A stretch of DNA of 13,762 nt from Christensenella sp. UBA1431 (GTDB lineage Bacteria > Bacillota > Clostridia > Christensenellales > UBA1431), in contig DCTV01000049.1 in assembly GCA_002329665.1 (NCBI GenBank), positions 754 to 14,515 of the forward strand, given 5' to 3'. The translations under genes and the position numbers were made by a program. The notes beneath the pieces are model-generated. The model searched no databases, was not told the DNA's origin, and saw only the letters and a program-made list of their open reading frames with translations. This document shows positions 1 to 7,934 of the stretch, in pieces (the stretch's first letter is position 1; each line of letters starts with the position of its first letter).

Positions 1-480
1 AGAATCCGTCCGGCCCACCCCGCCCCTGAACAGGGTGTCCCCGGTAAACACGGCCCCGCCGCCTGTCAGGCAGACGCCGCCCGGGGAATGGCCGGGCGTG
101 TGCAGCACTTTGAGTTCTGTCTGCCCCGAACAAATCGCCTGCCCCTCTTGCAGCAGGCCGTCGGGCGGCACCTGCATGCATTCGAGCCCGAAATAGCGCG
201 AGAGGTTCTCCCTGGCAGACGTGAGCATCTTAGCGTCCCGCTCGTGGATCAGGACCTTCGCGCCGAACTGTTCCCTGAGGCGCTTCACGCCGCCTATGTG
301 GTCGAAGTGCCCGTGCGTGAGCACGATAACCTCCGGCTTCAGGCCGAGATTGCGCAGGCGTTCCCCGACGATCTCCGGCGAACCGCCGGGGTCGATGACG
401 ATACAGCTTTCGTCTCCCTTCGTCCAGACTATGTAGGTGTTGGCGCCGATCAGGCCGGTGCTTAACGTTTCTGTTTCCAT
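1..480 (-). CDS. MBL-fold metal-dependent hydrolase (glyoxalase II-like), C-terminus cut by window edge
   Basis: The visible 160 residues form a metallo-beta-lactamase fold of the glyoxalase II-like group, a dinuclear metal hydrolase that is usually cytosolic. The metal-binding motif THGHFDHIGG supplies H56, H58, D60 and H61. The next metal ligands are H131 in TPGHSPGG and D148 in FTGDTLF, followed by the GVGRTD segment common in YcbL-type proteins. Family members are about 200-210 residues, so roughly 45 C-terminal residues lie beyond base 1, including the last metal-binding histidine. The ATG is preceded by GGAGG at 7-nt spacing, and the gap to the dtd stop is only 13 bp, so the two are very likely cotranscribed. 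The fold and metal site are clear. The substrate is not: hydroxyacylglutathione is unlikely in most Clostridia, and another thioester or small molecule is possible. Confidence 0.9.
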   Translation of the reverse strand, partial: METETLSTGLIGANTYIVWTKGDESCIVIDPGGSPEIVGERLRNLGLKPEVIVLTHGHFDHIGGVKRLREQFGAKVLIHERDAKMLTSARENLSRYFGLECMQVPPDGLLQEGQAICSGQTELKVLHTPGHSPGGVCLTGGGAVFTGDTLFRGGVGRTDS

Positions 481-493
481 AAGCGCGCCTCCG

Positions 494-943
494 CTAGAAA
501 GCCTTCCTGCTGTCGATGAGTATCGTTACGGGCCCGTGGTTGACCAGCGAAACGTCCATTTCCGCCCTGAAACGCCCCGTCTGCACCCGAAGGCCCGCTT
601 CCTTCAACATCCGCGCGAGCCGTTCGTACAGGGCGTTCGCGTGTTCTGGCCCTGCCGCCCGCGTGAAGCTCGGCCGGTTGCCTTTTTTGCAGTCGCCCAG
701 CAGCGTGAACTCGGATACGAGCAGTATTTCGCCGTTCACGTCGGCCACAGAAAGGTTCATCAGCCCCCCGGCGTCCGGAAAAACGCGAAGGTTCGCGATC
801 TTACCGGCCAGATAGGCCGCGTCCTTTTCCCCGTCCTTTGCCTCGACGCCCAGAAAAATCAGCAGTCCCGTTTGGATGGCGGCCAGTTCTTCGCTCCCCG
901 TATGCACTTTAGCGCTTCTGACGCGCTGTATCACACACCGCAT
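494..943 (-). CDS. dtd: D-aminoacyl-tRNA deacylase (DTD)
   Basis: DTD hydrolyses the ester bond of D-aminoacyl-tRNAs, and also glycyl-tRNA mischarged on tRNA-Ala, so that tRNA is recycled before D-residues reach the ribosome. The protein is 149 residues, the normal full length, and opens with the typical MRCVIQRV strand. Motif 1 is LLVSEFTLLGD (residues 75-84) followed by KKGNRPSF. Motif 2 is NHGPVT (135-140), carrying the Gly-cisPro pair (G137-P138) that rejects L-amino acids. The motif 1 consensus is SQFTL; here the Gln is Glu (E78), a mild deviation. AAGGAGA stands 10 nt before the ATG. It lies 26 bp after the relA stop and 13 bp before the hydrolase gene. The order relA-dtd-MBL hydrolase is widespread in Bacillota, and the identification is firm. 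Confidence 0.95.
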   Translation of the reverse strand: MRCVIQRVRSAKVHTGSEELAAIQTGLLIFLGVEAKDGEKDAAYLAGKIANLRVFPDAGGLMNLSVADVNGEILLVSEFTLLGDCKKGNRPSFTRAAGPEHANALYERLARMLKEAGLRVQTGRFRAEMDVSLVNHGPVTILIDSRKAF

Positions 944-969
944 TAGCCTTTTCTCTCCTTAGCCTTCCC

Positions 970-3141
970 TTACGCGTGCGACCTGAATACCCTGGTCACG
1001 TCGGGGAGGTTGCGTATCTGCTTGATGATTTTGTCCAGCATCTGCGTATCGTTGATCTCGACCGAGAAGTTGATGAAGGCGGTCTTGTTCTTCGTGACCC
1101 GCGCGTTCACCGAGAGCGCGCTGAGGTTCATGTTGTTAAGCAGCTGCGAGATTTCCATCAACAGGCCCGCGCGGTCCTGCGCCATCACCTGTATCTCCGC
1201 GAGGTACGCGCGGTTGTTCTCGTTGGCCCAGGTCACCTCGACCCGCCTGTTTTCGAAATCCTCCAGGTCCTTCAGGTTCACGCAGTCCCTCTGGTGGACG
1301 GACACGCCCCGCCCGCGCGTGATATAGCCGACGATGTCGTCCCCGGGCAGCGGGGTACAGCACTTCGCAAAACGGACCATGATGTCCGGTTCGCCCTTGA
1401 CCAGCACGCCGTGGTCGATGGGCCGCTTGGGCCGCCTGGCGGCTAACGGCCCGACGCGGGCCTGCTCGATCTCTATTTTGTTCTCTTTCCTGTATTCCTC
1501 TATAAGCCTTGTGAGCACGCGCGACGTCTGTACGCCGCCGTAGCCCACGGCCGCGTAAAGGTCCTCCACGGAACCCAGCGTGTATTTTTTGTAGACCGGT
1601 TCGAGCCATTCCGTCTTGAGCAGCTGCGGCAGGCTGAACCCCTGGCGCCTCGCGGCGTTTTCGAGCATGTCCTTGCCCTTTATGATGTTCTCTTCGCGGA
1701 ACTCCTTCTTGAGCCAGTGTTTGATCTTGGTCTTCGCCTGCGACGTCTTTACGATGTTGAGCCAGTCCCGGCTCGGGCCCGCAGAGTGCTTCGACGTGAT
1801 GATCTCGACGATGTCCCCCGTTTCGAGCTTGTAATCGAGCGGGACCAGCCGTCCGTTCACCTTGGCGCCGACGCAGTTGGTGCCGATCGCGGTGTGGATG
1901 GTGAACGCGAAGTCGATGGGCGTGGAGCCTTTCACAAGGTCTACCACGGTGCCCTTGGGCGTGAACACCAGGACGTCGTCGCTGAAGAAGTCGATCTTTA
2001 AAGAGTCCATGAACTCCTGCGAGTCTTTCATGTCGCTCTGCCACTCGAGGAGCTGCCTCAGCCAGGCCAGTTTCGAATCGAGATCGCTCTCGCCTTTGCG
2101 CTTCTCCTTGTACTTCCAGTGCGCCGCGATGCCGTACTCCGCCGTACGGTGCATGTCGTAGGTCCGTATCTGCACCTCGAAAGGGACGCCGCCCGCGCCC
2201 AGGCAGGTCGTGTGGAGCGACTGGTACATGTTCTGGCTGGGCACGGCGATATAGTCCTTGAAACGGCCGGGAAGCGGCTTCCAGAGCGTGTGGATGATCC
2301 CGAGCACCGTGTAGCAGTCTTTCACGGACTCGACGATCACCCGCATGGCCGTGAGATCGTAGATCTCCTCGAACGGTTTTTCCTGCGCGACCATCTTCTT
2401 GTAGATGCTGTAGATCGTTTTGGGCCGGCCCTCGAAATCGGCCTTGATGCTGACCTGCTCGAGCCTTTCGCGGATGACGTTCATGACCTCGTGCATCTGC
2501 TGATCCTGGGACGCGCGCACCGCCTTCACCTTCTTCTCGAGCTCGAAAAAGACCTCGGGCTTGAGGTAGCGGAAGGCGAGGTCGTCGAGTTCGGCCTTGA
2601 AGGCGTAGATGCCCAGCCTGTGGGCGAGAGGAGAATAGATTTCGAGCGTCTCGTTCGCGATGCGCATCTGTTTTTGCGCCTCGACGTACTGGAGGGTGCG
2701 CATGTTGTGCAGGCGGTCGGCAAGCTTGATCATGATGACCCGGATGTCGTTGGCCATGGCTACGAACATCTTCCTCAGGCTCTCGGCCTGCCGCTCCTCG
2801 CGCGAAAAAAAGCCGAGGCGCGAGAGTTTCGTCACCCCGTCCACCAGCCTCGCGACGGACTCGCCGAACATGTTTTTCACGTCGTCGAAGGTCGCTAACG
2901 TGTCTTCGAGGACGTCGTGGAGCACGGCCGCCGTGATCGTGTCTGCGTCCATCCCCAGGTCGATGAGGATCTCGGCGACGTGGCACGGATGCGTGATGTA
3001 GGGCTCGCCCGAGTGCCGGAACTGCTCCCTGTGCGCCTGCATGCCGAAATCCACCGCCCTGCCGATCGAGGCCGCCTGGTCTTCTCCGTATATCGCACTG
3101 ACTTTTTCGATGAACGCGTCTACGGTTTCCATGCCAACCAT
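970..3141 (-). CDS. relA: Bifunctional (p)ppGpp synthetase/hydrolase (Rel, RSH family)
   Basis: Long RSH stringent-response enzyme of 723 residues from the ATG at 3141. It makes (p)ppGpp from ATP and GTP/GDP and degrades it. Order of domains: an HD hydrolase with HDVLED at 75-80; a synthetase with GRPKTIYSIYKK, the RFKD motif at 293-296 and EVQIRT near 325; TGS at about 392-452; a conserved-cysteine region (CC at 594-595, C620); and a C-terminal ACT domain (about 645-720). The RxKD form, rather than ExDD, is that of bifunctional enzymes, so both activities are expected. The residue after IAVP is Ser where the family normally has Lys (PKPN). The start is uncertain: in-frame options are TTG at 3171, ATG at 3141 and ATG at 3132, none with a strong Shine-Dalgarno. 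I chose 3141 because family members have about 35 residues before the AHREQ segment. It follows recJ by about 30-60 bp. Confidence 0.95.
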   Translation of the reverse strand: MVGMETVDAFIEKVSAIYGEDQAASIGRAVDFGMQAHREQFRHSGEPYITHPCHVAEILIDLGMDADTITAAVLHDVLEDTLATFDDVKNMFGESVARLVDGVTKLSRLGFFSREERQAESLRKMFVAMANDIRVIMIKLADRLHNMRTLQYVEAQKQMRIANETLEIYSPLAHRLGIYAFKAELDDLAFRYLKPEVFFELEKKVKAVRASQDQQMHEVMNVIRERLEQVSIKADFEGRPKTIYSIYKKMVAQEKPFEEIYDLTAMRVIVESVKDCYTVLGIIHTLWKPLPGRFKDYIAVPSQNMYQSLHTTCLGAGGVPFEVQIRTYDMHRTAEYGIAAHWKYKEKRKGESDLDSKLAWLRQLLEWQSDMKDSQEFMDSLKIDFFSDDVLVFTPKGTVVDLVKGSTPIDFAFTIHTAIGTNCVGAKVNGRLVPLDYKLETGDIVEIITSKHSAGPSRDWLNIVKTSQAKTKIKHWLKKEFREENIIKGKDMLENAARRQGFSLPQLLKTEWLEPVYKKYTLGSVEDLYAAVGYGGVQTSRVLTRLIEEYRKENKIEIEQARVGPLAARRPKRPIDHGVLVKGEPDIMVRFAKCCTPLPGDDIVGYITRGRGVSVHQRDCVNLKDLEDFENRRVEVTWANENNRAYLAEIQVMAQDRAGLLMEISQLLNNMNLSALSVNARVTKNKTAFINFSVEINDTQMLDKIIKQIRNLPDVTRVFRSHA

Positions 3142-3202
3142 GCTTTCACAAAATATCGTTTCGCCGCCCAAGCAACCTTCGCCAAAAAATCCCCTTTGCG
3201 CT

Positions 3203-5674
3203 TCAGCCGTCCGCCTCCGGCGTTTCCCGCAGCGCCGATACGTACGCCCGCATGCGCCTGTAGGTCTGCGACCTGTCGAGGGCGGTCCTGCCCTTCACGG
3301 CGCCCATGGCGCAATATAGGCCCGCGTCCGTCTTTTGAACGGCCAGCAGCCCGAGTTCGCCGAGTATCCTCAGCGCCAGCCTGAGCTGCACCGCGCTTCG
3401 GCTTCGGTCACAGAGGGCTTCCGACAGGGCGCCGGCGCCCGCGAACGTGCGCGGCCTGTCGAGCAGGCGCTTAAGCCGCGCGTGGATACGCAGGAGTTCC
3501 TGTCTCGTAAACAGCGCCTTTTCTATGAACCCGGCGGCCGCCTCGGCGTCGTACCCGGCGTACTGCATCAGGTTTTCGGGGACGGTCCCATTCAGGGGCA
3601 GCGCGTCCGCCGCCACCGCCCGCGTGAACGCAGCGCACGCGCCTGCCGGGTCCAACGGCGCCAGCAGCAGCGTGTTGAACGACGCCCGTTCCCTGGCCGA
3701 GCGGTTGCGTACGACCTGTACCCTGTCCAGAAGACGGAGCCTTATAAGGAGCGAGAGCGCATGGACCGCGCCGGCAGGCGTGTTGCAGATGATAAGCGTG
3801 CCGCGGGCGCAATCGTTCAGGCTTGACAAAAGCAGTTTTTCCAGCGCTTCTTCCCCGCCGATAGCGTTGTCTGCGCAAACATACTTAACATTTTTATTAT
3901 ATAGGATTTGCATAGCGATTGCATCAGCAAAATTCTGCTTGAGCGGGGTTATATACGCTTGTGGCGAGCGCATCGCTTCGGTGAGGTCGAAATGGCGAAC
4001 CAGGCATTGCAGGCGTTCCCTGTCCCTCCACCGGTTGATCTGCGGCGTGACCAGCATCTCGAACCCCGTGCCCTCCCGGAGTTCCGCCGCGCGGCCGCTT
4101 TCCCCGAACGCGATGCACTCGAGTTCTCCCTGCCGCGACGGGATGCAAAACTTCATGTGCCGTTTGTCCGCCCCGATGGCCGTGACCCCGCGCGCGCCCG
4201 GCGCCGCGACCCTGATGACGGGCGCGGGGTTGCCTATTCCGTACGGTTCGAACCGCTCCAGCTCCATAGCGAGTTCCGCGCTCACGTCGTCGGCGGCGAG
4301 CCGTATGTCGTAGCGCATCGAAGGCATGAAGAGGTCCTCGTCGTACCGCGTGCGCACGAGTTCTTCGAAACCTTCGGCGAAGGCGTCGAAATGCCTTAAG
4401 TGCATCGTCATCCCCGCCGCCTGCGCGTGGCCGCCGAACTTGACGAACATATGCTCGAAGGGCCTGAGCGCCTCGAACAGGTGGACGCCCTCGACCGACC
4501 GTCCGGAACCGCGCATGAGGTCGCCGTCGCGCGAAAAAAGGATGACGGGCATGCACAGCATCTCGGTGAGCCGGGAGGCGACGATGCCGATCACGCCGTG
4601 GTCCCAGCCCTCGCTCTCCAGCACCAGCGCGCGGGCGCGCACGAGGTCGACCGACTCGAGCTTATTTAGCGCCTGCTCGAAAATCTCCTGCTCCACCCTG
4701 CGGCGTTCGGCGTTGTCGTTTTCCAGCTTCACGGCTGTCTCGCGCGCCTTCTCCCCGTCGTCGGTTATAAGCAGCTCCACGGCCAGGCTCGCGTCCCCCA
4801 TGCGCCCTGCGGCGTTGATGCGTGGCCCGAGCACGAACCCCAGATGGTAGGCGCCGAGGTTCCCTGTTTCCACCTTCGCGCACTCGCACAGCGCCCGGAT
4901 GCCCGGTCCGGGGCTTTGGCGAAGGGCGCGCAGCCCTTCCTTGACCAGTATCCGGTTCTCGCCGACGAGGGGCACGAGGTCAGCGACCGTGGCCAGGCCC
5001 ACGATGCCGGCGTGCTCCTGCATCGCGTCCCTGCCGAAAAGCGCCTGCGCGAGTTTCGCGGCGACGCCCGTACCGCAGAGGGAAGGAAACGGGTACAGGC
5101 TGCCGGGCAGCGTGGCCGCGATGCAGGCGGCGGCGTCGGGCAACTCATCCAGCGGCTGGTGGTGGTCCGTGATGACCATGTCGATGCCCAGCGCCTTCGC
5201 GTGCTTAGCCTCCGCGACGGCCGTGATCCCGCAGTCCACGGTGACGACCAGCCCCGCGCCTTCGGCGGCGATCGCATCCAGGGCCGGGTTGTTCAGGCCA
5301 TAGCCCTCGGTATGGCGGCTGGGCATATAATAAACGGCGTTTGCGCCGTGTTCCCGAAGGACGCGGACCAAAAGCGCGGTGGCGCACACGCCGTCGGCGT
5401 CGTAGTCCCCGAATACGGCGATGCGCTCGCCGCGGGAAAGGGCTTTCTGTATCCGCCCGGCCCCCTCTTCCATGCCCGGAAGCAAAAAAGGGTCGTGCAG
5501 GTCGTCGAAGCCGTGATACAGAAACCCGCGCGCGGTCTCGACGTCCATCCCCCTGAGCGTGAGGAGCTTCGCCGCATTCGCCGATATGCTCAGCGCCTTT
5601 TCGAGCGCGCGCGCCTTTTCTTCCAGTTCTTCTTCTATTGTGGTTCCGGCCGATGCCGGGACGTAGCGCAACAT
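3203..5674 (-). CDS. recJ: Single-stranded-DNA-specific exonuclease RecJ with Bacillota-type C-terminal extension
   Basis: RecJ degrades ssDNA 5' to 3' in recombination, mismatch and base-excision repair. The 823-residue protein carries the DHH phosphoesterase core: GDYDADG (89-95), VTVDCG (144-149), TDHHQP (169-174) and GPRINAAGRM (283-292). The DHHA1 lobe follows with WDHGVIGIVASRL (357-369), GSGRSVEG and KFGGHAQAAG (412-421). An OB-fold segment covers about 450-565, including GIGNPAP. The remaining 250 residues are an extension seen in Bacillota RecJ and absent from the E. coli enzyme of about 577 residues; it ends in a basic, helix-rich stretch that may be a winged helix. The ATG has AAGGGG upstream at a normal distance. 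The gene follows secF after a 74-bp gap holding a strong hairpin. Many Clostridia carry apt between recJ and relA; here only about 30-60 bp separate them. Confidence 0.96.
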   Translation of the reverse strand: MLRYVPASAGTTIEEELEEKARALEKALSISANAAKLLTLRGMDVETARGFLYHGFDDLHDPFLLPGMEEGAGRIQKALSRGERIAVFGDYDADGVCATALLVRVLREHGANAVYYMPSRHTEGYGLNNPALDAIAAEGAGLVVTVDCGITAVAEAKHAKALGIDMVITDHHQPLDELPDAAACIAATLPGSLYPFPSLCGTGVAAKLAQALFGRDAMQEHAGIVGLATVADLVPLVGENRILVKEGLRALRQSPGPGIRALCECAKVETGNLGAYHLGFVLGPRINAAGRMGDASLAVELLITDDGEKARETAVKLENDNAERRRVEQEIFEQALNKLESVDLVRARALVLESEGWDHGVIGIVASRLTEMLCMPVILFSRDGDLMRGSGRSVEGVHLFEALRPFEHMFVKFGGHAQAAGMTMHLRHFDAFAEGFEELVRTRYDEDLFMPSMRYDIRLAADDVSAELAMELERFEPYGIGNPAPVIRVAAPGARGVTAIGADKRHMKFCIPSRQGELECIAFGESGRAAELREGTGFEMLVTPQINRWRDRERLQCLVRHFDLTEAMRSPQAYITPLKQNFADAIAMQILYNKNVKYVCADNAIGGEEALEKLLLSSLNDCARGTLIICNTPAGAVHALSLLIRLRLLDRVQVVRNRSARERASFNTLLLAPLDPAGACAAFTRAVAADALPLNGTVPENLMQYAGYDAEAAAGFIEKALFTRQELLRIHARLKRLLDRPRTFAGAGALSEALCDRSRSAVQLRLALRILGELGLLAVQKTDAGLYCAMGAVKGRTALDRSQTYRRMRAYVSALRETPEADG

Positions 5675-5689
5675 CGTCTGCCCCTTATA

Positions 5690-5736
5690 ATAAAGTGAAA
5701 GCGGCCGGGCGAGCCCGAAGGCGCACCGCCGGCCGC
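5690..5736 (-). terminator. GC-rich UUCG hairpin between secF and recJ, possible weak terminator or attenuator
   Basis: On the minus strand the bases at 5736-5701 fold into a long stem. Seven outer pairs (GCGGCCG with CGGCCGC) are followed by a 2-nt bulge and eight inner positions with one mismatch and one wobble, capped by a TTCG tetraloop (5716-5719) closed by C-G. It is followed by TTTCACTTTAT, a broken T-tract, so termination may be partial. It lies 13 nt after the secF stop and ends about 26 nt before the recJ ATG. It could equally be an mRNA-stabilising 3' end. The hairpin is certain; its function is inferred. Confidence 0.5.
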
Positions 5737-5748
5737 GGTTAATCGGAT

Positions 5749-6678
5749 TCAGGCCTTCCTGTATTTTATTTCGCTCTTATGACGCTTTTTGAAGAACGGC
5801 TTGTCGTAGAGCGCGGACCAGATCGGCGCCGCGATGAAGATGGACGAATACGTCCCCGAGACCAAGCCGACGATGATCGGGAGCGAAAACTCCTTGATGG
5901 ACGCCACTCCCAGGATGTAGAGCGCGCTTATCACGATCAGCGTCGTGACCGATGTGTTGATGCAGCGCACCATCGTCTCGCGGATGCTCCGGTTTGCGAC
6001 CGCTTCGAACGGGTACTCCTTCTTCGAGAGCCTGTTGCGGTTCTCCCTGATCCGGTCGAAGACGACGATCGTGTCGTTGATCGAGTACCCGAAGATGGTC
6101 AGCACCGCGGCGATGAACGAAGAGTTAATCGTCAGGTTGAATATCGCCATGAACGAAAGCATGATGAGCAGGTCGTGCAACAGGGCGGCTACAGCCGCGA
6201 TGCCGCTCAACAATTCGAACCTGAACGTGATGTAGACCATCATGAGCGCACACGCGATTGCGGCTGCCAGCAAAGCGTTTTGTATCATTTCCCCGCTGGC
6301 CACCCCGCCCACGCGCTCGACGCTCGCCATCGACACGCCCGGGTATTTGGCCTTGAGCGAATCGATGACCGCCACGCGCAGGGCGGTCTCTTCCCCGCCG
6401 TCCTCGATCGTCTTCAGGCGCACCAGGGCGGTCGTTCTGGTCTCTCCCTGCCCGCTCGTCGTGACCTGCACCTCTTTCACGCCGTTTTCGGCGAACGCGC
6501 CGCGGATGTCGCGCTCGGCAAACTCCTCGTCCATCTCCAGCGTGATCAGCGACCCGCCCGAAAAATCCAGGCCCATGTTGAACCCCTGTACCAACGCCAT
6601 CACGATGCCTAAAAGGATCACGAGCGCGGGCCCTATGGCGAAATACTTCGATTTTGCGACGAACTCAAACGTTTTCAT
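5749..6678 (-). CDS. secF: Protein translocase subunit SecF
   Basis: SecF pairs with SecD as an RND-family membrane complex that uses the proton motive force to help pull preproteins through SecYEG. The 309-residue length is normal. There is one N-terminal helix (about 12-31), then the GLDFSGG motif (36-42), a periplasmic-type P1 domain (about 43-130), and five more hydrophobic segments between about 133 and 290. The second RND motif GYSINDTIVVFDRIREN (197-213) contains the Asp/Arg residues conserved in the proton pathway region. The tail is basic. Its ATG overlaps the secD TGA as ATGA, a 4-bp overlap that indicates translational coupling and 1:1 synthesis. A strong hairpin follows 13 nt after the stop. 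Confidence 0.97.
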   Translation of the reverse strand: MKTFEFVAKSKYFAIGPALVILLGIVMALVQGFNMGLDFSGGSLITLEMDEEFAERDIRGAFAENGVKEVQVTTSGQGETRTTALVRLKTIEDGGEETALRVAVIDSLKAKYPGVSMASVERVGGVASGEMIQNALLAAAIACALMMVYITFRFELLSGIAAVAALLHDLLIMLSFMAIFNLTINSSFIAAVLTIFGYSINDTIVVFDRIRENRNRLSKKEYPFEAVANRSIRETMVRCINTSVTTLIVISALYILGVASIKEFSLPIIVGLVSGTYSSIFIAAPIWSALYDKPFFKKRHKSEIKYRKA

Positions 6679-7934
6679 GGCTTTAACCTCGTGACATACA
6701 GGGATTTCTTCCTGATGTTGAGCCTGACGAAGGACCGCAGCAAGAAGCGCGTGATCGTGATCGCCGAGAGCATCGATACGCAGATGCCCAGCGCGAGGGT
6801 ATAGGCGAACCCCTTGATCGAACCGGTGCCGAAGTACATCAGCACCAGCGCCGCGATCAGCGTCGTGATGTTGGAGTCCACGATAGCCGAGAGCGCGCGC
6901 TTGAACCCGCTTTCCATCGAGGCGTTGAGCGATTTCCCGGCGCGCACCTCTTCCTTGAACCGCTCGAATATGATCACGTTCGCGTCCACGGCCATGCCGA
7001 TGCTCAGGATAATCCCCGCAATGCCGGGGAGCGTGAGCTGTATCGAAAACAGCGCGATCAAATAGAGCATGACGAGCACGTAGCCGAGGAGCGCCAGGCT
7101 CGCCGCGACGCCGGGCAGACGGTAGAATCCGACCATGAAGCAGATGATTGCCGCAAGGCCGATCAACCCGGCAAGGGCGCTCGTATCCAGCGCGTTAGCG
7201 CCCAGCGTCGCGTCGATGGAGCGCACCTCGATCTCGTTGAGGTCCAGCGGCAGGGAGCCGCTCTCGATCTGCATCGCGAGCTCGATCGCCTCGTCCCTGG
7301 TGAAGTTCCCTTCGATCTGGCCGCTGCCGCCCGTGATCGGCTGTTTCACGTTGGGCGCCGAGATCGTTTCCCCGTCCAGCGTGATGCCGATCTGCCTGCC
7401 CATCCACTTGGTGGTGGCGTCGGCGAAAGCCTTCGTTCCCTCGTCGTCGAGCTGGAACGACACCACATACTGCTGCGTGTGGGTGTCCCGCACCGCGCGC
7501 GCGCTGTTGATGTTCGTCCCCTCCATGATGACGCCGCCGTCGGGGTCTAAAAACTGCACCTTCGCGGGGGTCGAGATATATTTTGAGATGGCGTTCGGGT
7601 CCTGGTCCCCGCTCGTTTCGTTGATCGGGATCTCGATGCGGATCTTGTCGCTCCCCTGCCGCGTGATCGTCGCCTCTGTGAAGCCCTTGCCGTCCAGGCG
7701 CGTGCGCAACACGGTAACGGCGCTCTGCATCTTGTAGTCGAATTCCTCCACGCCCGTGTCCGCCGCCTGATACACCGTGTATATGCCGCCGGTAAGGTCC
7801 AGCCCGCGCTTGACCACGTCCTTGACAGGCTTGACGTTGTAGACGCCGACATACAGGCCGGCGATCGCGATATAGGCCAGCAACGCCACGAAAACGACGT
7901 AAAGGCCGAGTTTGACCACGCTTTTTTTAGCCAC
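6675..7934 (-). CDS. secD: Protein translocase subunit SecD
   Basis: SecD is the larger partner of SecF in the accessory Sec complex. The 419-residue product has an N-terminal membrane helix (8-30), the D1 motif RGLDLTGG (43-50), an extracytoplasmic P1 region (about 51-250) and five further helices (about 253-398). The motif GMAVDANVIIFER (313-325) is diagnostic. The P1 region is shorter than in E. coli SecD (615 residues), as usual in Bacillota with split secD and secF. The start is GTG at 7934, chosen because GGAGG lies 9 nt upstream and because family N-termini begin just before the first helix. The start falls inside scfB: the genes overlap by 8 bp (7927-7934), and the secD ribosome binding site is made of scfB coding sequence. 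This places secD under the same transcript as the SCIFF maturase. Confidence 0.96.
   Translation of the reverse strand: MAKKSVVKLGLYVVFVALLAYIAIAGLYVGVYNVKPVKDVVKRGLDLTGGIYTVYQAADTGVEEFDYKMQSAVTVLRTRLDGKGFTEATITRQGSDKIRIEIPINETSGDQDPNAISKYISTPAKVQFLDPDGGVIMEGTNINSARAVRDTHTQQYVVSFQLDDEGTKAFADATTKWMGRQIGITLDGETISAPNVKQPITGGSGQIEGNFTRDEAIELAMQIESGSLPLDLNEIEVRSIDATLGANALDTSALAGLIGLAAIICFMVGFYRLPGVAASLALLGYVLVMLYLIALFSIQLTLPGIAGIILSIGMAVDANVIIFERFKEEVRAGKSLNASMESGFKRALSAIVDSNITTLIAALVLMYFGTGSIKGFAYTLALGICVSMLSAITITRFLLRSFVRLNIRKKSLYVTRLKP

Noticed and set aside
2119..2898. Long plus-strand open frames opposite relA, recJ and tgt (up to 395 codons).
   Set aside because: They mirror genes with complete, motif-bearing protein families on the other strand. 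Long antisense frames are expected in GC-rich DNA, and their products are low-complexity His/Arg/Val-rich sequence without motifs.
970..3171. TTG at 3171 as the relA start.
   Set aside because: It would add ten residues with no counterpart in family N-termini, and the GAAGG upstream is spaced too closely. It is kept as an alternative because the ATGs also lack strong sites.
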